Source of the DNA: Thiocystis minor
Lineage (GTDB): Bacteria > Pseudomonadota > Gammaproteobacteria > Chromatiales > Chromatiaceae
Direction: 5' to 3'
NCBI RefSeq assembly: GCF_016653465.1
Contig: NZ_NHSQ01000157.1
Span: 46,409-110,408 of the forward strand
DNA length: 64,000 bases
Of the stretch, positions 1 through 8,274 are shown one piece after another. The notes beneath the pieces are model-generated. The model searched no databases. It was not told the DNA's origin and worked only from the letters and a program-made list of their open reading frames with translations. How positions within the stretch are numbered: position 1 is the stretch's first letter; each line of letters starts with the position of its first letter. A program made the translations under genes and the position numbers.

Positions 1-158
1 ATGTGCAGTTTGATCGACGAGACACGGAGGTCGGAGGGATCGGGCGCGCCTTGATGCAGGGTATTGGTGACGATGAGACCGATGATCAGTGCCGCTACCA
101 GCCAGTGAAAAAGCTGGGACAGCAGGTTGTAACGTTGCAGGGCGGGATTCTGATTCAT
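1..158 (-). CDS. Cytochrome b561 family protein, N-terminal part (runs off the window)
   Basis: Reading the minus strand from the ATG at 158 gives 52 residues starting MNQNPALQRYNLLSQLFHWL and continuing through a hydrophobic stretch (VAALIIGLIVT) to the window edge. The RYN...Q..HWL opening followed at once by a membrane helix is typical of the YodB/CybB cytochrome b561 family, di-haem b integral membrane proteins that pass electrons at the inner membrane. The His in the HWL motif is the usual first haem ligand. Only the N-terminus is visible, so length and the other ligands cannot be checked. It is divergent from corA. The Shine-Dalgarno sequence is weak. Confidence 0.7.
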   Translation of the reverse strand, partial: MNQNPALQRYNLLSQLFHWLVAALIIGLIVTNTLHQGAPDPSDLRVSSIKLH

Positions 159-280
159 GACAGATGGATTTTCCGTGATTTGAAAGGGCCTTTATGCTCG
201 CACAGAACGCGGCGGAACAGGGAGACCGATGACGGCCTCCCCGCAAAATTATCGAGCGGTGGCTTGCTCGCCAGGGCGCC

Positions 281-1567
281 ATGGCAGATAGTGGCGGTCT
301 GACGTTGGCGAACGGATCCATCGAAACCATGCGCGCACTCTTGCCCCCGCAACCGGCTGGAGCACCACCGGAAGAGACGAGACATGCCGGCAATCCGCCC
401 CGGTCACCGCGCACCGCCGCACAGAACGATCGCGCCCGCCCCAAACCCGCCGGGCACAAGCATATCAAGCGGGCGGCGCGGGCGCGCTTGCCGAGATCCA
501 AGCGCGCCCCGCCGGGCCTGGCCGCCGGCATCGAATACCATGAGCTGATCCAGACCCCGCCCGACCATCCGGCACGGGTCTTCTGCACCGATTACAACCC
601 GGAGCAGATCCAGTCCCAGGAGGTCACCGACATCGCCGCCTTCCTCGCCGTCCACCGCCCGTCGTGGTCGCAGGTGCGTTGGATTCATGTCGAGGGGTTG
701 CAGGATCAGGGCGTCATCCGCGCCATCGCCGAAAAATACCAACTGCATCCCCTGGCCATCGAAGATGTCCTCCATGCCGGCCATCGCCCGAAGCTGGAGG
801 ATTTTCCCGCCATCGGCGAACTGCCGGGGCGACTGTTCGTCATCGCGCGCAGCGTCCGCTTGACCGATGATCATCAGATGCTTGCCGAGCAGATCGGTTG
901 CTTCCTTGGCCGCAACACGCTATTGAGCTTCCAACAGAACTCCAGCCCGGCCATCGAGCAGATTCAGCGTCGGCTCGACAATCCTCTCTCGCGCGTGCGC
1001 CAGCATGACGCCAGCTTCCTTCTCTACGCCCTGATCGACGCCCTGGTCGACGGCTTCTTCCCCGTGCTCGATGCAAGTTCCGAGCGTCTGGAGGCAGCCG
1101 AGGAGGATGTGCTGACCAAGCCTCGGATGCAGAGTCTGCACGCCATGCATCTCATCAAGCGGGATCTGGTCATGATCCGTCGCGCCGCCTGGCCGATGCG
1201 CGAGCTGGTGTCCCAGCTTCAGCGCGAGCGTCACGAGTGTCTCTCCGAGATCGCCCAGACCTATTTCCGCGATGTCCAGGACCACTGCGTCCAGATCATC
1301 GACCTGATCGAGACCTACCGCGAGATCGCCAGCGCGGTGACCGAAACCTATGTCTCGGTGATGTCCAACCGCACCAACGACATCATGAAGGTACTGACCA
1401 TCATCGGAACGATCTTCATCCCGCTGACCTTCCTGGCCGGCGTCTATGGAATGAACATGCCGATCCCCGAGAATGCCTGGCGGTTCAGCTACCCGGTTTT
1501 TTGGGCGGTGTGCCTGGCCATTGCCGGGTTCATGCTGTGGCGCTTCCGGCGTGGCGGCTGGCTTTAG
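281..1567 (+). CDS. corA: CorA family magnesium/divalent cation transporter
   Basis: CorA proteins form pentameric inner-membrane channels for Mg2+ (sometimes Zn2+, Co2+ or Ni2+). The protein ends with two membrane helices, about residues 369-388 and 403-421. The family signature YGMNMP lies just after the first, at 389-394, and a basic tail (RFRRGGWL) follows the second. The preceding 270 residues look like the CorA cytoplasmic funnel with long helices. At 428 residues it is longer than the usual 315-330. The first 80 or so residues are rich in Arg, Pro and Ala with no family match, so the true start may be the in-frame ATG at 329 or lie further in. ZntB is an alternative relative, but the GMN motif fits both. 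A degraded copy of its 3' end lies at 5178-5375. Confidence 0.88.
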   Translation: MADSGGLTLANGSIETMRALLPPQPAGAPPEETRHAGNPPRSPRTAAQNDRARPKPAGHKHIKRAARARLPRSKRAPPGLAAGIEYHELIQTPPDHPARVFCTDYNPEQIQSQEVTDIAAFLAVHRPSWSQVRWIHVEGLQDQGVIRAIAEKYQLHPLAIEDVLHAGHRPKLEDFPAIGELPGRLFVIARSVRLTDDHQMLAEQIGCFLGRNTLLSFQQNSSPAIEQIQRRLDNPLSRVRQHDASFLLYALIDALVDGFFPVLDASSERLEAAEEDVLTKPRMQSLHAMHLIKRDLVMIRRAAWPMRELVSQLQRERHECLSEIAQTYFRDVQDHCVQIIDLIETYREIASAVTETYVSVMSNRTNDIMKVLTIIGTIFIPLTFLAGVYGMNMPIPENAWRFSYPVFWAVCLAIAGFMLWRFRRGGWL

Positions 1568-1590
1568 GCGATTTTTGCGAAAGATCTTAC

Positions 1591-1675
1591 CCGTAGGAGC
1601 CCGCTTGCGGGCGACGTGACACGCCAAAATGCCTTCCGTGTGCCCCGCCTGTCGCCCGCAAGCGGGCTACTACGG
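1591..1675. repeat. Inverted pair of GTAG-type palindromic repeats (REP-like)
   Basis: Arms at 1591-1614 and 1650-1675 are near-exact reverse complements built on CCGTAGGAGCCCGCTTGCGG, with a 35-base spacer. Each arm holds its own GCCCGCTTGCGGGC palindrome and begins with GTAG next to the palindrome. This is the layout of REP elements mobilised by RAYT transposases. It follows corA and could also stop transcription, although no T-tract follows. Confidence 0.65.
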
Positions 1676-1766
1676 GGTTTAACGCTTGGTCAAGTCATTC
1701 CGGAAGGGTTGTGGTTCAGTTCGGATTACTGACGTGTACGCAAGCGAATCCTAAACCGCAGCCGTT

Positions 1767-2165
1767 CTACGGGCAGTGACGTTGCTCGGCTGTCTCACTA
1801 TTCTGCATCTCCCCTTTCTGGACGACGAGCGCGGCAGCAAGACCCGAATCGTCGTCACCTTCGAACTGACAAAAGAAGTTCCTGGTATTTCCGACGTTCG
1901 TGAAAGAGATTTTGAAACCTTCCCCCACGATGAGAGCGGTCTCGGCAGACTTCTTTACAACGGCGGCTGTGCCGTTGTTGTTCGCCCGAAACAACGTCGC
2001 TCGCACAAACTCGACGCGGCTGCCACCATTTACAACAGTGCAGAGGATCTGCGATCCGGGGACCGCTGGCAGAGGCGCCGTAGAAAAAATGTCGTCCGCA
2101 TAGGCGTTGGAAACCATCGACAACAAGGCGGCGCTAGCGGCGGTTGCAAGTAAGTGCTTGTTCAT
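1767..2165 (-). CDS. Small exported protein of unknown function, paralogue A
   Basis: This 132-residue protein has an evident signal peptide (MNKHLLATAASAALLSMVSNAYA, cleavage predicted after AYA). The mature part has two cysteines in similar contexts (ILCTVV and FFCQFE) that could form a disulfide. I do not recognise the family. It is clearly paralogous to the product of 4228-4638: both share the NKxLL signal, the DIF..A.LPAVPG segment, the ATVKKSA-like stretch, GEGFKI and the end QNSETAEQR. The start at 2165 is preferred over the upstream ATG at 2183 because GGGAGAG then sits at normal spacing. The homology extends about 48 bases past the stop codon, so a genomic segment was duplicated and not just a gene. 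Confidence 0.75.
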   Translation of the reverse strand: MNKHLLATAASAALLSMVSNAYADDIFSTAPLPAVPGSQILCTVVNGGSRVEFVRATLFRANNNGTAAVVKKSAETALIVGEGFKISFTNVGNTRNFFCQFEGDDDSGLAAALVVQKGEMQNSETAEQRHCP

Positions 2166-3243
2166 TGCGCCACTCTCTCCCATCTACCGTGACGAATCCG
2201 AAAAAAATGATGCGTCCTTGTATCTGACGACGCCCTTCATTATTTAAAGCGATTAACGTGCCAATTTTCGAAAACAATAAAATCAATTGCTTCTATCGGC
2301 AGGCGATCCCGGCCCAGGGCCGATGTGTCACATCGGTGATACGCGGTGGAATGCCTTGGTGTTTCAAAAGCACGAAATCCGTGCTGAATCTATTGAAAGA
2401 AAGAAATTTTTTGTGCTGTCCACCAGGCACGCGGAGTCTTGATTTCCGTACCCTGAGCGCGACGAAAAGCCTTCTCGAAGCGTCTCGATCACCCCGGAAT
2501 CACCGCTTCACGTTTGTCCAAGCACCCATGAATCCTGCATGCCATGGCTCTTAACCATTTAAATTAAAAGAGATAATTTCATACACTCACGGCCATGATC
2601 CGGCACTGAGACTCGGGAAAAAACCGAACTGTTCATTTTTGTGACACTTTTGCAAAACAGTCACACGGATGGGACAGTGTTGCGTCTTGAGAATCTCCAT
2701 ATCCAGCGAAGCCTTCCGGCGCCGGATTCAGGATGATCCGACCAAACCGCCTCCAGGGCGAAAGCTCCGGTTTCGACCATCCACCGCCTCGCGGTCAATT
2801 CAGGGCAAGTGGCGGGAGGCGGTTCGGAAGAGTTGTGAAGATCACAAGGAGCGAAAAAAGAGGGAGAGCGCGATGGGGATGTTTGGCCACGAAATGGCTG
2901 AAGCGCTGTCAGCGCTCAAGCGGGAACGCTGCGATAGCCATCGAACGCGATAACCGGACAAGGGGCTGGTTTCAAACCCGCCCCAACGGCTATATGAGCC
3001 GGTGCTGGGCATGGAGAGTCGACGGTGGTGATTTGCGTGGGGCGATGATCGATGGGGCTAAAACGACGATCTGCTTCATGGTCTTCGTGCTCGCCGAGTA
3101 GGCGAGCACGAAGACCAATCGGTAACAATTAAATCGCCTATGAACTAAGATTTTAGCTTTTACTACTGGCTTCAGGCTTCGTTTTTATTGGGGTCAATTT
3201 TCTATACAGCGTCTTAGACCGAACCCGTTCTCAGGGTAACCGC
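2166..3243. other. About 1.1 kb without a supportable gene
   Basis: Open frames at 2258-2554, 2669-2953, 2733-3101 and 2916-3128 (minus) have no recognisable domain, odd composition and poor ribosome binding sites. The first 500 bases look more AT-rich than the genes around them. The stretch contains an imperfect GGTTTCAAACC-centred palindrome at about 2962-2984 and a perfect 16-bp hairpin at 3080-3116. It looks like decayed or regulatory DNA. Confidence 0.5.
3080..3116. repeat. Perfect 16-bp inverted repeat with 5-base loop
   Basis: GGTCTTCGTGCTCGCC (3080-3095) and its exact reverse complement (3101-3116) flank the loop GAGTA. The stem would be very stable. There is no T-tract on either side, so it is not a standard intrinsic terminator, though it lies 128 bases past the end of the minus-strand gene at 3244. 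It may be a dispersed palindromic repeat. Confidence 0.7.
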
Positions 3244-4083
3244 TTACTGCCCTGCGGATGCAGTGACTTCGTCAAACTCCCCCGCCTTGTAATCGTCGAT
3301 GAGGACTCTTGAAGCGTTGACCACGCTCGGCGATGCATCTTGTTCGAAGAGTTCTTGCACCACAGGGAAGGCCTTCTTCCCATGGTAATACACCAGAATT
3401 TGCACGGCCAACTCTCGAATTTCCTCGCTGCTATCGTATCGCGCCGTCTCTGCTAGCCATTCAAAGGTCGCATTTTTGTTGCGGACATCTTTGTTCAAGG
3501 CTTCATCATGTATCTCTCTGAGCGCGCGCAGGGAAGAGAGACGCACGCTTTCGTCTGCATCGCGCAGCGTATTTCCAAAGGTATCGATCGCTTCCGCCAC
3601 CTGTTCTCTTGTGACTGGCTCATTTGGTTTCGGGGCATAGATCTGCTCGGACAAATAGTAAACGGCCACGTCACGAACCTCTGCCTCCGGATGCGTCAGC
3701 GCCTCTTGCCGCAATGTGGCTGCTGACGCTTTGGCGAGCCCTGCCAAATAGGACTCAAGATTTTCGTCAACCCGATCCAGCCCCTCTTCAACTCGCCCCT
3801 GATCAACGACTGCCTCCGTGCGCTGAGTCTCGGGAGAAGCCGCATTCGCAGGCGATGCAGTTGGCTCCTTGACGGTGATGTCGCGGCTTTGCACCGTCGT
3901 GACCTTATTTGACAGGCCGCTGGTCTCAGGGACGACCACTCCGGCTTCAGGCGACACCGCCCCGATCTCGGGTTCCGTCGGTTTCTGCCACATCACCGCG
4001 ATGATAACGCCCGCGACCACGAAGAGCGGGAGAATAGACCACGCCCAAACGATTTTGCCCTTCGATCCGCCATTTTTCGTCAT
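3244..4083 (-). CDS. Membrane-anchored HEAT-repeat-like protein of unknown function
   Basis: The product has 279 residues: a short basic cytoplasmic N-terminus, one membrane helix at about 12-30 (WAWSILPLFVVAGVIIAVMW), a Pro/Glu/Thr-rich linker to about residue 110, and a helical C-terminal domain. That domain carries repeats reminiscent of HEAT/PBS-type units (HPEAEVRDVAVYYL, DADESVRLSSLRAL, DSSEEIRELAVQIL, DASPSVVNASRVL), spaced about 35-45 residues apart. Such repeats usually bind other proteins. A single N-terminal anchor suggests the repeat domain is periplasmic. It lies downstream of paralogue B on the same strand, but a terminator separates them, so it is probably transcribed alone. 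Confidence 0.7.
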   Translation of the reverse strand: MTKNGGSKGKIVWAWSILPLFVVAGVIIAVMWQKPTEPEIGAVSPEAGVVVPETSGLSNKVTTVQSRDITVKEPTASPANAASPETQRTEAVVDQGRVEEGLDRVDENLESYLAGLAKASAATLRQEALTHPEAEVRDVAVYYLSEQIYAPKPNEPVTREQVAEAIDTFGNTLRDADESVRLSSLRALREIHDEALNKDVRNKNATFEWLAETARYDSSEEIRELAVQILVYYHGKKAFPVVQELFEQDASPSVVNASRVLIDDYKAGEFDEVTASAGQ

Positions 4084-4131
4084 GTTTCCGAAAGCTCCTG
4101 ATTGGGGTTTGGCAACGCCCCGTCATAGCGC

Positions 4132-4164
4132 AAGAAATAAAAGGGGCACGCTTACGCGCGCCCC
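4132..4164 (-). terminator. Intrinsic terminator of paralogue B
   Basis: On the minus strand a GC-rich hairpin (GGGGCGCGC, loop GTAA, GCGTGCCCC; one mismatched pair) is followed at once by TTTTATTTCTT. The position, 64 bases after the stop codon of the 4228-4638 gene, fits a rho-independent terminator. Confidence 0.7.
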
Positions 4165-4227
4165 AACTTAGACGGTAGCGTTCGGATTACCTACGTGTAC
4201 GCAAGCGAATCCTGAACTGCAGCCTTT

Positions 4228-4638
4228 CTAAGGATTGCCGTCACGTTGCTCGGCCGTCTCACTATTCTGTTCGGTGCCTTTCTGGATGACGATCGCGGCA
4301 GCAACATCCGGATCGCCGTCACCGGTAAACACACAATAGAAGTTCTGTTTTGCTCCATTGTGCGTGTGAGTGATTTTGAAACCTTCCCCCTCGACGAGGG
4401 CGGTATAGGCCGATTTCTTGACAGTGGCGGAGGTGCCATCGTTATTCACCTTAAACAGCTCCGCTGTCACTCCCTCAAAGCTGCTGTCCGCATTGACAAC
4501 AGTGCATTGGATCTCGGCCCCAGGGACCGCCGGCAGATGCGCCGTATGGAAAATATCTTCCCCCTGCTGCGCATAGGCATTAGAACCCATCGACAACAAG
4601 GCGGCACTAGCGGCGGCTACGAGTAATTGCTTGTTCAT
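4228..4638 (-). CDS. Small exported protein of unknown function, paralogue B
   Basis: This 136-residue protein has a signal peptide (MNKQLLVAAASAALLSMGSNAYA, cleavage after AYA) and two cysteines (IQCTVV and FYCVFT) at positions equivalent to those of paralogue A at 1767-2165. AGGAGA lies seven bases before the ATG. The mature protein is acidic and about 113 residues long, predicted to be periplasmic or secreted. No known family is recognised. Conservation of both cysteines and the reading frame between the two copies suggests both are or were functional. Confidence 0.75.
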   Translation of the reverse strand: MNKQLLVAAASAALLSMGSNAYAQQGEDIFHTAHLPAVPGAEIQCTVVNADSSFEGVTAELFKVNNDGTSATVKKSAYTALVEGEGFKITHTHNGAKQNFYCVFTGDGDPDVAAAIVIQKGTEQNSETAEQRDGNP

Positions 4639-5177
4639 TGCGTCATTCTCCTAGTCAGGTTAAAAGTGAAATGTTAACGGCACACGGGAGGCGGGAGGAG
4701 TTCGACTTCTCTGTCTTCCCACTTCTTCGCTTCTTCGCGTACTTCGTTCTACGCTCTATTAATCCATCAATACCACGCTCCTTAATACCGCGCGTGGAGT
4801 TTGCCGCGAACACTGCTTTTAATAGCGTTCCATGTGCTCATCATTGAATCTAGACCATGAAAAACAGCTCGTCAAGTTATTGAAGACCCGTATTCAATGA
4901 GTCATAAAAGATTCATCGATCAGGCATGAAAGTCCTTTTTCTCATTGGATAGAGACCCGTGCCGAGTTCTACGTCGCTACCCCTTTTCACCGCAAATTAA
5001 CGGTCAATACTGGCATCCAGCCTGTTCGTGTCAGATGCGGTGATAAGGAAGATAGTTGATAGGCAACTCGTTTGCTATGCGTATGAATACTCAGAGGTGC
5101 GGTTTCGATCAATTTTTCTTAAATAACGATCAGGGAAAGTACTCAGTCGAGTCTATTGAGGCGATCTTTATTCTGGG
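4639..5177. other. Gene-free stretch upstream of the corA remnant
   Basis: The only open frame (4638-4847, plus) has no recognisable features and a composition driven by a CTTC/TTCG-rich run near 4700-4750. The DNA is AT-richer than the flanking genes. From about 5132 it grades into the duplicated corA-derived sequence. The promoter of paralogue B must lie at its left edge, but no convincing -35/-10 pair was seen. Confidence 0.45.
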
Positions 5178-5219
5178 GGAAAATACTCAATCGTATCTAT
5201 TGGGACGATCTTCATTTTG
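5132..5219. repeat. Two tandem copies of a 44-bp degenerate unit
   Basis: Copy 1 (about 5132-5175) and copy 2 (about 5176-5219) share the pattern GGGAAA.TACTCA.TCG..TC, then TATTG.G.CGATCTT.ATT. Copy 2 runs straight into the corA-like remnant and aligns with the corA stretch around 1386-1423, so the unit itself seems to be derived from corA. Confidence 0.6.
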
Positions 5220-5375
5220 CTGACTTTCCTGGCCGGCGTCTATAGAATGAACATGCGATCCCTGAGAATGCACGGCGGCTCAGCTAGGCGAGCTTTTGGG
5301 TGGTTTGCCTGGCCATCGCCGGGCTCATGCCGTGGCGCTTCCGGCGCGGCGGCTGGCTTTCTTTAAGGCGATTTC
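5178..5375 (+). pseudogene. Decayed copy of the corA 3' end
   Basis: From about 5202 the sequence matches the end of the corA gene (about 1406-1572). Shared runs include GACGATCTTCAT, TTCCTGGCCGGCGTCTAT, GAATGAACATG, TGGCGCTTCCGGCG and the GGCTGGCTTT before the stop. Small deletions, such as one base after AACATG, break the frame, and no 5' part of corA is present, so it cannot encode a transporter. Like the intact gene, it is followed by a GTAG-type palindrome. This suggests that the corA end and the repeat were copied together. Confidence 0.8.
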
Positions 5376-5397
5376 CGGGAATCAGTTTGTAGTTTGT

Positions 5398-5419
5398 AGG
5401 GGCGACTTAAGTCGCCCCT
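5398..5419. repeat. 22-bp perfect palindrome next to GTAG (REP-like)
   Basis: The sequence at 5398-5419, half-site AGGGGCGACTT, is a perfect palindrome next to a GTAG (5396-5399). A second GTATGCCCCTAC-like arm lies at about 5421-5432. It is flanked by longer inverted arms GATTTCCGG (5370-5378) and CCGGAAATC (5449-5457), so the whole stretch 5370-5457 can fold into one structure. Confidence 0.65.
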
Positions 5420-5538
5420 TGTATGCCCCTACACGGGTCAGTCCTTTTCCGGAAATCACCTAACGACCTGAGACTGGCGAGTGCGCCCCGGCGATGTCAG
5501 GATCAATTTCAGCTTCAGTAACAGGAGATCGATCCCGC

Positions 5539-6531
5539 ATGGCCACCCCTGCCGCATCCGCCCACTCTCGCAACCAGGGCGTGGATTTTCTCCGCGCCAT
5601 CTGCATCCTCTATATCGTCGGCTACTGGCATCTGATCCCCTACACGACGGCCCTGCCGGGTTACGCCAACTGGTTCACCGAGGGGCTGAAATACGCCGCG
5701 CTGGCGACTTTCGTCTTTTGCTCCGGTTATCTGCTTGGGCGCCATGCGATCACGCTCGATCCGCGCGGGCTCTGGTCCTTCTACCGCCGCCGTCTGCTAC
5801 GCATCTATCCGCTGTATCTGCTGGCCCTGATCCTCTTTGGCGTGTTCGGCATCGCCAGTCAGACGCAGGTCGTCGAGGGCGCCCTGCTGATCTCGATGTT
5901 CAGTCCGCCGGCGATGCCGACCCTGTGGTTCGTCACCATGATCATGGTGTTCTATCTGATCGCGCCCCCGCTTATTCGCTTCGCGCATCGACCCGCGCTC
6001 GCCGTCCTCATTGGCGGCGGGCTGCTGGTGGCGCTGGTTGGCTGGCACCAATGGATCAGGCACCTCGACCTGCGCATCCTCCTGTATCTGCCGGTCTTCG
6101 TGCTGGGCATTCTCTATCGGCGCCAGGCGTCTCTCGGCGCGCTGGCGAAACGGTACGACTGGATCCTGCTCGGACTGCTGATCCTGCTGCTCCCGCTAAG
6201 CGTGACTGGCAACGAATGGTCGCTCCGGGGCATCTTTCTCCTCATGCCCCTGATCCTGGTCAGCGCCCTGACGCTTTTCGTCTTCGCCGACCGGATCGCC
6301 GGTCGGCTCCATGCTCCGACCGTTGCCTTGCTCGCCTATGCGAGCTTCGGCCTCTATCTCTTTCATCGGCTGATCTTCAAGGCGGCGATCGCGGTTTATT
6401 TCCCTGAACAGGGCGCGGAGCAGGTTCTGTATCTTCTGTTGGTCGCGCTGCCCATCAGCCTGTTGCTCGGCTACGTCATGCAGCGCGGTTACGATGGACT
6501 GGCGGCGCGCTGGATGCCTGACGGGAGATAG
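5539..6531 (+). CDS. Acyltransferase 3 family membrane protein (OafA-like)
   Basis: The protein has 330 residues and about ten membrane helices. Near the N-terminus it has the family opening (NQGVDFLRAICILYIVGYWH) followed by LATFVFCSGYLLGR and an RR.LRIYPLYLLALI segment, as in acyltransferase-3 proteins. This family transfers acetyl or other acyl groups across the inner membrane to sugars of O-antigen, exopolysaccharide, peptidoglycan or lipids. The substrate cannot be read from the sequence and no glycan genes are adjacent. The ATG at 5539 has a good AGGAG upstream, while an in-frame ATG at 5494 has none. It is followed 156 bases later by ampG. Confidence 0.82.
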   Translation: MATPAASAHSRNQGVDFLRAICILYIVGYWHLIPYTTALPGYANWFTEGLKYAALATFVFCSGYLLGRHAITLDPRGLWSFYRRRLLRIYPLYLLALILFGVFGIASQTQVVEGALLISMFSPPAMPTLWFVTMIMVFYLIAPPLIRFAHRPALAVLIGGGLLVALVGWHQWIRHLDLRILLYLPVFVLGILYRRQASLGALAKRYDWILLGLLILLLPLSVTGNEWSLRGIFLLMPLILVSALTLFVFADRIAGRLHAPTVALLAYASFGLYLFHRLIFKAAIAVYFPEQGAEQVLYLLLVALPISLLLGYVMQRGYDGLAARWMPDGR

Positions 6532-6687
6532 GGGCGTTGCGCAGGCGGCGATGGCCGCCTGCCCGGCTTGAGACATCCCCGCCCACGGCGTATCCTCGCC
6601 CCCCTCACATCGTGACGCGCGGCGGCTCCCATCCACGCTCCAGCGTTCGCGACCCTCCCGACGGCTTCCCCCGACTCTGGCCCTACT

Positions 6688-8274
6688 ATGGCGTCTTCCA
6701 TGATTCAGCCCGCCGCCGCTCCGCATTCCTGGCGCGAATCGCTCGTCTCGCTGCGTCATCCCCGCGTGATCTCCATGCTGTTTCTCGGTTTCTCGGCCGG
6801 GATTCCGCTGCTTCTGATCTTTTCCTCGCTCTCGCTGTGGCTGCGCGAGGCCGGCATCGAGCGCAACGCGGTGACCTTTTTCAGTTGGGCGGCGCTGGCC
6901 TTTTCGTTCAAATTCATTTGGGCGCCCCTGATCGACCGTCTGCCGGTGCCCTTTCTCACCCGCTGGTTCGGTCGGCGCCGGGCCTGGCTGCTGGTCGCCC
7001 AGACTTCGATCATCGCCGCCATCCTGTTCATGGCCCTGACCGATCCCTCGACGGGCGTCGACAGCCTGACGCGGATGGCGCTGGCCGCCGTGCTACTCGG
7101 CTTTTCGGCGGCGACCCAGGACATCGTGATCGATGCCTACCGGATCGAGTCCGCCGCGCCGCGACTCCAGGCGCTGATGTCGTCCACCTATATCGCCGGT
7201 TACCGCATCGGCATGGTGGTGGCGGGCGCCGGCGCGCTCTATCTGGCGGATCTGTTCGGATCGGAGGCTGGCGCGTACAACTACGGGGCGTGGCGGATGA
7301 CCTATTTCGTCATGGCGAGCACCATGCTGGTCGGGCTGATCACGACCCTGACGATCCGCGAACCCGAGACCGACCGCTCCGCCGATCATCACTATGCCCC
7401 CACGGATTATCTGCGTCTGCTGGCGGTCTTCGCCGTCACGGCCGCCACCTTCGCGACGGTCTTTTTCCTGGGCGACGCGCCCTTTACCGGCTTGAAGACC
7501 GCCGCGGGCGGCGGCGTCCTGGTCGGCTTTCTGCTGGAGATGCTGCATTTCGCGCTGGCGGTGAGCGCGGGCGTCCTGATCGGCTGGATGCTGGTGAGAC
7601 TGGGCGCCATCAACCGGGTCATGGCGCGCGAGACCTGGGTCGAGCCCGCGCTGGATTTCTTCCGTCGCTATGGCCTGAAAACCGCGCTCCTGCTGCTGGC
7701 ACTGATCGGGCTCTATCGCATCTCGGACATCGTGCTCGGGGTCATTTCCAACGTCTTCTATCAGGATCTCGGCTTCACCAAGTCCCAGATCGCGACTGCG
7801 GTCAAAACCTTTGGCGTCTTCGTCAGCATCGCCGGCGGACTGCTCGGCGGATTGCTGGCGACCCGCTACGGCGTGATGCGCATCCTGATGGTCGGCGCCA
7901 TTTTGTCGTCGGCGGCCCAGCTCATCTTCATCGCGCTGGCCAATGCCGGCGCCAATCTGGTGCTCCTGTATATCGCGGTAGGCGCGGACAACCTGGTCGC
8001 CGGGCTGGCGAGCGCGGCCTTTGTCGCCTTTCTGTCGAGCCTGACCAGCGTCTCCTTCACCGCCGTGCAATACGCCATTTTCAGCTCGCTCATGACCCTG
8101 CTGCCCAAACTGCTGGGCGGCTATTCGGGCACCATCGTCAACGGCATCGGTTATCCGGGGTTCTTCATCTTCACCAGCCTGATCGGCATTCCGGTCATCG
8201 GTCTGGTGTGGCTGGCGGGCAAACGTCTGGCGATCGCCGATCAGGCGCGGATGGCGAGCGGTGCGAAAGACTGA
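6688..8274 (+). CDS. ampG: AmpG-family muropeptide permease
   Basis: This 528-residue MFS transporter has about 14 hydrophobic segments. The N-terminal region carries AmpG-like motifs: LGFSAGIPLLLIFSSLSLWL, FKFIWAPLIDR, GRRRAWLL and GFSAATQDIVIDAYRIE. AmpG imports GlcNAc-anhydroMurNAc (muro)peptides from the periplasm for wall recycling, and in some species it indirectly controls beta-lactamase induction. Two long loops lengthen it compared with the 490-residue E. coli protein. Start at the ATG at 6688, with an in-frame ATG at 6700 as an alternative. No ampD, ampR or bla gene is adjacent. Confidence 0.88.
   Translation: MASSMIQPAAAPHSWRESLVSLRHPRVISMLFLGFSAGIPLLLIFSSLSLWLREAGIERNAVTFFSWAALAFSFKFIWAPLIDRLPVPFLTRWFGRRRAWLLVAQTSIIAAILFMALTDPSTGVDSLTRMALAAVLLGFSAATQDIVIDAYRIESAAPRLQALMSSTYIAGYRIGMVVAGAGALYLADLFGSEAGAYNYGAWRMTYFVMASTMLVGLITTLTIREPETDRSADHHYAPTDYLRLLAVFAVTAATFATVFFLGDAPFTGLKTAAGGGVLVGFLLEMLHFALAVSAGVLIGWMLVRLGAINRVMARETWVEPALDFFRRYGLKTALLLLALIGLYRISDIVLGVISNVFYQDLGFTKSQIATAVKTFGVFVSIAGGLLGGLLATRYGVMRILMVGAILSSAAQLIFIALANAGANLVLLYIAVGADNLVAGLASAAFVAFLSSLTSVSFTAVQYAIFSSLMTLLPKLLGGYSGTIVNGIGYPGFFIFTSLIGIPVIGLVWLAGKRLAIADQARMASGAKD

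Noticed and set aside
2258..3128. Small open frames between paralogue A and the HEAT-like gene
   Set aside because: No domain, weak ribosome binding sites and overlap with palindromes; one minus frame contains GLKPAP, a known signature of a spurious translation of a palindromic repeat.
5481..6407. 308-residue plus-strand frame overlapping the acyltransferase gene
   Set aside because: Arg/Ala/Pro-rich composition without membrane helices; the alternative frame is a clear acyltransferase 3.
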